A DNA stretch of 64,000 nt. Source: a virus. Every line of letters starts with the position of its first letter. Position 1 is the stretch's first letter. The stretch is from positions 62,001-126,000 of IMG/VR virus record IMGVR_UViG_3300042367_000228, one strand, 5' to 3'. Of the stretch, positions 53,301 to 62,700 are shown one piece after another. The notes under the pieces were generated by a model. The model saw only the letters and a list, made by a program, of their open reading frames with translations, had not been told where the DNA came from and did not search any database. The position numbers and the translations under genes are program-made.

Positions 53301-53787
53301 AAATTTAATTAAATCAATTTCAGATGAGATAGTATACCATCCGGTGGTTTATAAAGTATTGTTTGGTGCTGACGCAGATCCGGAATTGCAAGCAACTTTT
53401 AAAATTACAAAAACACCTGGTCGGGTAATATCTGATAATGATGTTAAATCTCAAGTAATTGTTTCTATTAATGATTTCTTTTCGTTAGATAATTGGGACT
53501 TTGGCGACACGTTTTTCTTTACAGAGTTAGCAACATACGTTATGAATTCTGTATCGCCAAATATATCTAATTTTGTAATTGTGCCAAAACACTCTAATAT
53601 TAATTTTGGCGGATTATACGAAATTAAATCAGACAACAACGAAATTTTAATTAACGGCGCATCAGTATCTGATATTGAAATTATTTCAGGAATTACAGCA
53701 ACTAACATTAAATCGTCAAACGTAACAATTGACAATAACACAATAAATCGACAATTTATAACTAGCTCAATATATGGGAGTAACTAA
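50338..53787 (+). CDS. 6: Baseplate wedge protein gp6
   Basis: 1149 residues, nearly twice T4 gp6 (660). The N-terminus carries VDYIRQNYPEDFNDYIESSE, YLALLDVIAFLGQSVAFRVD, then ENFLELAERRDSVLRLARLI, the gp6/gpJ-family wedge core. The C-terminal half has the baseplate-J-like ring domain (ITKTPGRVISDNDVKSQVIV, FSLDNWDFGDTFFFTELATY). Ribosome site AGGA. gp6 makes the ring that links the wedges. Its stop overlaps the start of the next gene (TAATG). Confidence 0.92.
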   Translation: MSATDRQNRLLVAEDWKKVYQSFKNADFQSYDFENLRRTMVDYIRQNYPEDFNDYIESSEYLALLDVIAFLGQSVAFRVDLNARENFLELAERRDSVLRLARLISYNAKRHIPAYGLLKFTSVQTSQNILDSNGRNLSGQSVVWNDSSNANWYDQFIKIINAVMDPTQQFGNPSDKDTIYGIPTEKYTLNTTTSGVPLYSFTKTVAGRVMNFEVTSSTFTGQNYVYEEAPKVGRKLSCIFRNDGQGYGSAGTGFFLNFTQGTLASSEFTVTQPRSNEIVDVGTTGINNTDVWMYRLDKTGAELDENLWTKVSNFEGNNIIYNSVNKSIRNIYSVTTRASDAISLNFSDGTFGNKPLGTFKVYYRTSNGISYSINPRDIKNVSISIPYTSNLGKKETLTLSLSLATAVTSAEEAETNAHIKANAPSTFYTQNRMITGEDYNIAPLSVSQQVLKVKAVNRSSSGISRYFDLVDPTGKYSSTNLFADDGVIYTEDYQITDSFSYYSKTDIEGVIYNIVNSLLKKSELRNFYYSHYLSEFPPLGSTFYWEANVTTLGCVKRTGIGSIAQVGPTQSIPDDLRYIRTGALVKFISPVGKYFNTFLDNALTDIPENTNMSDIPGAVDYLWAAVVSVDTAIAGQSLTGITLNVKIPSNAYVYQIIPQFRAALETSVILTMIDLIFENKAFGLSYDALTQSWKIIYESNINYLSSFSLGNQRDVTATQQDASWMLLFTTNNEKYILTSRETRYIFESDKQLRFFYDKNDVISKTISSSVVRDKINVLGINRHPSSTKPFTTDFMWDIVSEYIGLDGYVDNKKIVISFADIDDNGVVDNPEMFNVIVEPLNLNILPNKKYVIQERYSISVGQDDYRYYDNFTNDTVKILNLETEVVDYPNYQYYYFIDTGVVKKRTTNSLMLSTDYKVYAGRDKLKFQYIHNANYDSRIDPGASNIIDVYILTKSYDTLFRRWINGSISYKPLPPGSDELYNVVAPSLNLIKSISDEIVYHPVVYKVLFGADADPELQATFKITKTPGRVISDNDVKSQVIVSINDFFSLDNWDFGDTFFFTELATYVMNSVSPNISNFVIVPKHSNINFGGLYEIKSDNNEILINGASVSDIEIISGITATNIKSSNVTIDNNTINRQFITSSIYGSN

Positions 53788-56700
53788 TGGCTAACAACAT
53801 CATCATACCTAGAACCGAATCAACTGACACGAGCGATGACGCAACGGTTGCATCGTTTTTACCTAGGCATTATAGATCTGATGCAAATAAAAAATTTTTG
53901 CATTCAACAATTACTCAATTAACACAGCCAGGACAAGTTAAAAAAGTTAGCGGATATATTGGAAGACAATATTCTAAGTCTACCGTTTCGGATGATGTAT
54001 TTGTTAATGCTCCTACTAGAAATAGACAAAATTATCAACTTGAACCCGGATTTGTTATTGATGATATGTTAGATAATACTGTATTTTTTAAGGATTATCA
54101 GGATTATATTAATCAACTACGAGTGTTTGGCGCAAATGTGTCGGATCACTCAAGATTAAACAAACAAGAATTTTATAGTTGGAATCCGCATATTAATTGG
54201 GATATGTTTGTTAATTTTCAAAATTATTATTGGATGCCACACGGTCCTGACACAATTACTATTAAGAACGTAGCTTCAACTATTGCAACTAGTACATATC
54301 AGGTAACTGTTGACACGTCAACAGCTGACAGCTCTTATATGTTTTCCCCTGACGGAATAACACGGAATCCTGTAATTGCATTATATAGAGGTCAAACTTA
54401 TAAGTTTATAATTGACAGTATTGAAAATACATTTAGTATTAAGACACAGAGAACTAACGGACCTTTAAATCGATATGTAAGCCCATTGCTGATTAACAAT
54501 TCTATTCAGTCTGGTGAAATTACATTTACAGTTCCGGATAATGCGCCTGATCAGTTATTTTATGTTAGCGAAAGTAATATAGATATGGGAGGGGTGTTTA
54601 ATATTTTAGATCTAAGCGATAACAGTTACATTAATGTTGATGCAGAAATTATCGGAAAGAAGACTTATAAATTTAATAATATTAATTTAAGTAATGGAAT
54701 GCGAGTTCAATTCGCAGGTAATGTATATCCTAAGACCTATGCAACTGGTAGATATTTTGTTGAAGGAGTAGGCACTAGCATACAATTAATAAATGAAAAA
54801 GATTTAGAAATTATAACATCGTATACTACATCAAAATCGATGCTGTTTGAAAATGATTTATTTGATACAACTCCATTTAGTGATTCTACATCGTATGTAA
54901 CTAATCCGGATTATATTGTAATTAATCGAGCAAGTAACGATAGAAATTTTTGGAGTAGAAACAATAAGTGGATTCACAAAGAGGTGATTGAGAAGAGTGC
55001 GTTAGCAAACGACATACCTGCAACTTACGATCAAGCTTTTAGAGCAGTTAGACCAATTATCGAATTTGAAAAAAATTTAAAATTATTTAATTTTGGAACT
55101 CGTGCAATCGTTGATGTTGATGTAATTGATACAGTTACTCGTGATGCATTTTCAACAATTGAAGGGTCGTTAGGATATAACATCGATGGCATTAATTTAA
55201 TCGAAGGACGACGAGTAATATTCACTGCAGATACCGATGTTCTTGTAACAAATAATGTATATCAAGTAGATTTTATTGATGTGTTGCATGAAGTTACTAC
55301 ACGAAAAATAAGCCAAACTGGAGTAATTGAGAAAGTTAACGCAATTAATTCAGGATGGACTGCAGTTGTTACAGGATTAACCTCAGTTGCAGGATTAACA
55401 GTCGGAGGGAATCTAATTGCAACTGCAGGAACCGGGCAATTATATAGCGGAACACTCGATCCTGATGTTATTAAAATAACTGCAATTCTTAGTTCTTCTA
55501 GCATTGCATATACTATCTTAGGTGGAGCAAAACCGATTGAAGGTACGATTACTAATATTTCTACTACAATGGATACTAGTCGTCAAATCCGACTAGTGAA
55601 AGTAGCCGAACCTGAACAAAACCAAGTTGTTTTAGTAAAACAAGGTACAACATATCAAGGTAACATATTTTGGTATAACGGAGTATCGTGGAACTTAGGT
55701 CAGCAAAAAACAAAATCAAATCAAACTCCTCTATTTGATATAGTAGATGTTAATTTAGTAAGTGTCGGTGATACAAGTTCATATCCAGGTACTACATTTA
55801 AAGGCACATCGATTTTTTCTTATAAAGTCGGAACTGGAACAACAGATTTAAATTTAGGGTTTGCATTATCGTATAAAAATATTAACAATATCGGTGATAT
55901 TGTTTTTAAATTTGCATTAATTAACGATGTATTCAAATACGAATTAAATGAAAAAACGATTACACAATCGATTGATACTGGATTCTTAGTTAAAACTAAT
56001 GATGATAACAGTGTACAATATGTTAACGGATGGGAAACATCTAAAATCAAAAATTCACAAGCTGCAATTCGATTATACAAGGATTCGGCTATAGTTAATA
56101 ACTTTGATATTGACATTTTTGATAGTCTTCCTGATATTAATGATATTGAAATTCGTGTATATGTGAATAATGACAGAATTATATCTGCAGATCAACAGCC
56201 TGCAGCATCTACAGAAAACAATTGGCAATTAGTTTCGACTAATTCAAAAAATGTTAAATTACCTTATTATCAAATAAAGTTTAAAAACGACGTTGAGTTA
56301 ACTGATATAGTATTAATTAAAGTAATTTCAATGATACCGATTAATTTAAACGGATACTATGAAATACCTATCAATGTTCAAAATAACCCGTTAAATAGTA
56401 TGTTGACAGAGTTTACATTAGGTGAAGTTCGCGACCATGTTAGCAGTATAATTGATAACATTTACACACTTGGGTATTTAGAATTGCAACCTAATGTTGG
56501 TAATCTAAGAGATTTAGGACCTGTGTCAGCTTACGGAACACGGTTTGTACAGCATAGTGGACCTGCAAGTTTGTCGTTATACCATATTACTTCTGATACT
56601 AGCAATGTAATTAGAGCAATAGAACAGTCAAGAGACGATTATTGTAAATTTAAAAAATCGTTTTTAACCGTATCTGAAACATTAGGTGTTGACACATCAC

Positions 56701-59700
56701 CGGTTCACCACGTAAATTTAATACTGCAAGAGTTGTTTATTAATTTTTCTAAAACATCACCGTATTATTTTAGTGATATGATACCGTATAATGCAAAAAC
56801 ACAAGTTGACTTTACCGTTTCGGCTCCTGAAGATAACATTTTTTCATTGTCGGCGGTTTTTGATTTACAATCACTGTCTAGTAAAGCAGTCGGCGTATAT
56901 TTAAATGATGTTCAATTAATTCACGGTAAAGAATATACATTTAATAATCAAGGATTTGTAGTAGTAACTGCATCAATAGTTGCAGGTGATGTTGTATCTG
57001 TGTACGAATATGATAGTACTGACGGATGCTTAGTGCCAGAAACTCCTACAAAATTAGGATTATGGCCAAAATATGAACCAAAACTATTTTTAGACACCTC
57101 ATTAATTACACCTAGGATGATGATACAAGGGCATGACGGTAGTCTAACATTAGCATATGATGATTTTCGTGATGAGTTATTGTTAGAATTAGAAAAACGA
57201 ATTTACAATAATATTAAAGTACAATACGATCCTCATATTTTTGATTTAACAGATATTATACCGTCTTATTCTCGTAAAACTGATTACAGTTTACATGAGT
57301 TCAATGATGTGTTAATGCCAAATTTTAATAAATGGGCAGTCGACGCAGGTGTTGATTTTTCAACATTGTTAAGTTATGATAAAACAAACTCTTTTACTTT
57401 TAATTATAATAATCACCGTGCTCCGGACGGTAGGATTGTTCCGGCATTTTGGAGAGGAATATACCAATGGATGCTAGATACTGATCGTCCGCATTTATGC
57501 CCATGGGAAATGCTAGGGTTTAGTGAAGAACCAGCATGGTGGATAGAAGTATACGGACCAGCACCGTATACAGGTAACAATTTAGTATTATGGGACGATA
57601 TTAGTAACGGTCTTATTAAAGAACCAAATAAATCGGTTGTTAGAGTTACAAAGTATATTAAACCATATCTATTAAACCATATTCCGGTCGACGAAGATGG
57701 GAATTTAATTAGCCCGTACTACAGCGGATTAGTATCTGGTGAAGAAGTTCGCAGTCTACAAGGTGATTTTACATTTGGCGACGGATCTCCAATTGAATCT
57801 GCATGGAGAAGAAGTTCTCATTACTCATTTAGTGTATTAAAAACTGCAATTTTGTTATATCCGGCTAACACAATAGGTAAATTAATTGATCGATCAAGGT
57901 TAGTTAGAAATAATGCAGGCCAGATCGTTTATGCTGATACAGGAGTAAGGATCACTCCTGCATCAGTTAAGTTTCCGAGTGTTTATTTAAGTAATACTCG
58001 TATTCAAACTGCAGGATTAATAAATTATTTAATTAACAATATCAATTGCGATACATTGGATGCATATACCGAATATAAAACTGAATTAGAAACTATTACT
58101 GCAAAATTATCTTATCGAGTTAGTGCATTTACATCTAAAGAAAAGTTTAACCTATTGCTAGATTCAAAATCTCCTACATCTGTAGGTAGTGTTTTTATCC
58201 CTCAAGAAGATTATAAAGTTATATTAAATACATCATCTCCTCTTACTACGTTAACATACAGTGGTGTAATTATAACCAAAGTAGCAAGCGGATACGAAAT
58301 TAAAGGTTATAGTCAAATACAACCATTTTTTAAATATTATACTCCAACTTCGTCTGCAGGTGCATATGTAAATATCGGAGGCATTTCTGAATCTTATATA
58401 GAATGGGGCATAGGCAATAGATATGTTGAAGGAAATATAGTTTCATATCAAGGAGGATTTTATCGTGTAACTGCATCGCATTTATCAACGGTTAATTTTG
58501 ACACTTCTATATATGTTAAACTTGATTCTTTGCCAATAGTCGGAGGAGTCGATGTAATCTTTAAAACAAACTGGAATTCAAATGCAAAAGTTATTCAATA
58601 CGGTACTCGAATTACAGATATTCAAGACGTTGTTGATTTCTTATTAGGATATGGTCAATGGTTATCTGCTCAAGGATTTAGATTTAATGAGTTTAGTTCT
58701 AGTTTAGAAACAGTATCAAACTGGGAAACTAGTGCTAAAGAATTTATGTTTTGGACTACACAAAACTGGACAGCACCGACAGTTATTTGGATAGAGTGGC
58801 AGCCTGAAGTTAGTATTAAATATGGTGACATTGTAAGATATAATGGAGAATTTTATAAAGCATTACTTACTATGAAACCTGGTTGGTTTAATGAAGATGA
58901 TTATTTGTTATTAAACGGGGTTGATTTAACTGGTAATTCAGTAATATCGTTAAGTCCTGCAGCAAATAAGTTGTCATTTAACACAGTGTTAACAGTAGTT
59001 GATGATATTAGTAATCCAAGTAATATCTACGAATTGTTTGATGCTAGTGGTAATCCTATTACTACACATTTTTTAAATACGTTCAGAGTAAACAATGAAG
59101 TATCGTATTCACCTCGAGGTGACGTAGGCATATATTGTGCAAGTTTTTATCTAATTCAACGTGAACATGTTGTAATTATCAACAATACCACAATGTTTAA
59201 TGATACAATATATAATTTGGAAAGTGGGTATAAACAGGATAAACTTAAAGTTTCTGGCTATGTTAGTATTAATTGGAACGGATCGTTAGCAGTTCCTGGT
59301 TTTGTAGTTGATAGAGCAATATTAACTGAATGGACACCGTGGAAGGCATATTCGATCGGTGACATTGTACGTCATAAATCATTCTATTATAGTGCTAATG
59401 AATCATATCAAGGCGAAGAACTATTTGACAATACAAAATGGGTAAAATTAGATAACAAACCAACAGCTAAACTATTGCCAAATTGGAATTACAAAGCAAG
59501 CCAGTTTAATGATTTTTATAGTTTAGATAGTGAAAATTTTGATATAGCACAACAACAAATGGCACAACATTTAGTTGGTTATCAAAAACGCCAATATCTT
59601 GAAAACATTATACAAGATGATGTAAGTGAATATAAATTTTATCAAGGTATGATTATTGAAAAAGGAACACAAAATGTTCTTAATAAATTATTTGACGTGT

Positions 59701-62700
59701 TAAGTGCATCAAACAAAGAAAGTTTAGAATTTTATGAAGAATGGGCAGTTCGCACTGGCCAATACGGGGCATGCTCGTCTTTTGAAAATATCGAGTTTGT
59801 ACTTCCTGAATCAAAATTTACAGTAAATCCTCAAGGATTTAATTTAGTTAGTGATCGTACTACCGAGTCTAATGTAGTTATTCAGTTAATCCCAACAGAC
59901 ATATATTTAAAACCAGCTGGATATAAACCTGCAATATGGCCAACTGCTAAATCATTAAAAACTGCAACAGTGTATGCAAGAACTGACGAAGTTGATGTTA
60001 ATTTTCAAACGTTGGATGATTTTTTAAACACAGCAGATATATCGTCTATTAGTTTTGGTCAATATATAATGTGTACATTTGCACCATTAGACTGGAATGT
60101 GTATCATTATGTTAGCAGATCATACACAATAACAGACATTTCTAATGATGCAGAAACAGTTAAATTTTCCATTGAAAATATTAACGATATTGTATTAGGA
60201 TCAATAATTAGCATTAATGATTCTACTGTTACTATAGCAGCCGAAGTTAGTAAAGTGTATGTTCAGTATACTAATATTATACCGACTATTACAACTAGTA
60301 GCGGCACAGGTGCAACATTTGTAGTTCTTCGAACAGAGTTAGCATACGAGGTATCTGTATCTAATGCAGGCGAAGGTTATGCAGTTAATGAAACTATTAC
60401 TATTTTAGGAAATAAGTTAGGCGGTGCTAAGATAGCAAATAATTTAGTCATTACAATTAAAGAAGTAACTACTACTGGTGAAATTAGTGTTATCGAGTGG
60501 AGTGGTGTAGGAACTGTTGTTACAGGTACTGCAGTTATTGAAATTTCATCAGTATCATCATTCTCGTTATCAGACACTTCGATAACTGGAATGTTTGTAT
60601 CTCGTAGAATTAAACAGTCAATTGATTATAACAATTACAAGGAAGATGATATTGTTAATGGTGTAAAATTATGGACTGATAACGACGACGATTCTAGTGA
60701 TTTTTATGATAATACTAGTAATTGGAAAGTATGGCAATACGATAAAATTTATAAGCTTAATGCATTACACAAAGCATTAACACCTAAAATAACTCAATTT
60801 GGTCGTTCGGTATCAACAACTGAGAATGGTAAAATTGTTGCTGTTTCTGCAATAACAACTGAAAATTTAGAAGCTGAAGGTTCAGTAATGATTTATAATA
60901 ATACTGTATTGCAAGGATGGGTATTAGCTCAAGTTCTTACAAGTCGTTTTCCAGTATATAATAAATCAAACTTTGCTACTGAAGTTGCTATTTCTAGAGA
61001 CGGAATTTGGATTGCACTCGGGTCACCGAGTGCAGATCAATATAGTAGAGGAGCTGTGTCGATATATAAAAGAGATTTAAGTAACGCATACAGTTTGTAT
61101 AGTACAATAGAGAACCTCAATCCTGATTCCGATACAACTAACTTAAACAATGAACAATTTGGTAAATCTTTAGCATTTGGTAATAATAAGTTAATTATCG
61201 GAACAGCAATCGGTAATGTGTATTGTGTAAATTATACATCTGTAGTATATGCTGCTCCAGTTTATATTTCAGCAGGAAGTAAAGGAACAACTGTAAAAGT
61301 GTCATCAGTTGAGAGTATAATACCTGGCATGATCGTTTCTGGTAAAGGGTTTACGAGTGGTCAAGTTGTTATGCTAGTAAATGAAGAAACCTCAACTATT
61401 GAAGTTAATAATCCGCCAACTGAAAAACCTGCAGGTATTATTAGTTTTTCATTATACGGATGGGATCAAAATTTAGATAATGTAGTGACACTTACCGGTT
61501 CTTTACAATTTGGAAAATCGATAGCAATTTCGTCTAAAAATACACTAGTTGTATCAGAGCCGTATATGTCAACTACTATCAGAACAGGTCGGGTTCATGT
61601 TTATTATGATAATGAAAATTACGCAGTATCGCATAATATTAATGCTCCGTATAACTCGGTAGTATTTGGAAAATATGTTGATATATCTAAAAACGATGAT
61701 TACATTGCAGTGTCGTCGTTAGTCGATGGTGATGTTTACGAAGGAAGAGTTGAAATATACGGTAAAACTGAAAATGGTTACATACTACCTGAACCGACTG
61801 CGTTAGTATCTCCAACAGTTGCAGTATCAGGAGAGTTTGGTAGTAACTTAAAATTTGCAAATGATTATACTACATTAGTAGTAGGTTACGAGATCGAGCC
61901 GTTATTAGTTGATGCTAATTTTACTGATGTATCGTTTAGTTCATTTTTTAATAATGCATATTCGTCATCGATTGCTGTATTTGATAGATATGAGTCTAAG
62001 TGGTTATTTAGCGAGCACTTAACACCGCCTGCACCGGTTAGTAATAATCGTACATTTGGAGCAGCAGTAGTAGCTACTCCAACTGGTGTTATTGTCGGTG
62101 CTCCTGGGTCTGATAATCAACTAGGAGTGGTATATGAATTTGTAAAACCGATTGTATCGCAATACACTTGGAATATTAAGAATAAACATATAGCTAAACC
62201 TGATATTACTAAAATTAAACAAGCATTTTTATATAATAAACGTACAAATAAGCTAGTAAAATATCTAGATATTGTCGATCCTATACAAGACAAGCATGTA
62301 AATGTTGCCGAACGTGAAATTAAATATAAATTTTCTTATGATCCGGCAGTTTACACAACCGGTAATACGTTAGTAACTGTCGATGCAGGAGTTGCATGGA
62401 CCACTGCGCAAGTCGGATCACTATGGTGGGACTTGCGTACTGCTAAATTTGTTGATAATTTTACCGATAATGTAATGTATAGAAATAGCATGTTAAGTAC
62501 GTTAGCATACGGTGCATCAGTTGACATTTATGAATGGGTAGCAAGTAGATATAAACCGTCCGAGTGGGACAAAAGAGCCGACACTGATGCTGGATTGTCT
62601 TTAAACATAAGTGGAAAATCGTTGTACGGCGATGATGTTTATTCGGAATTAAACCGATATGATACTATTAGCCAAACATTTTCGTCTATCTATTATTTTT

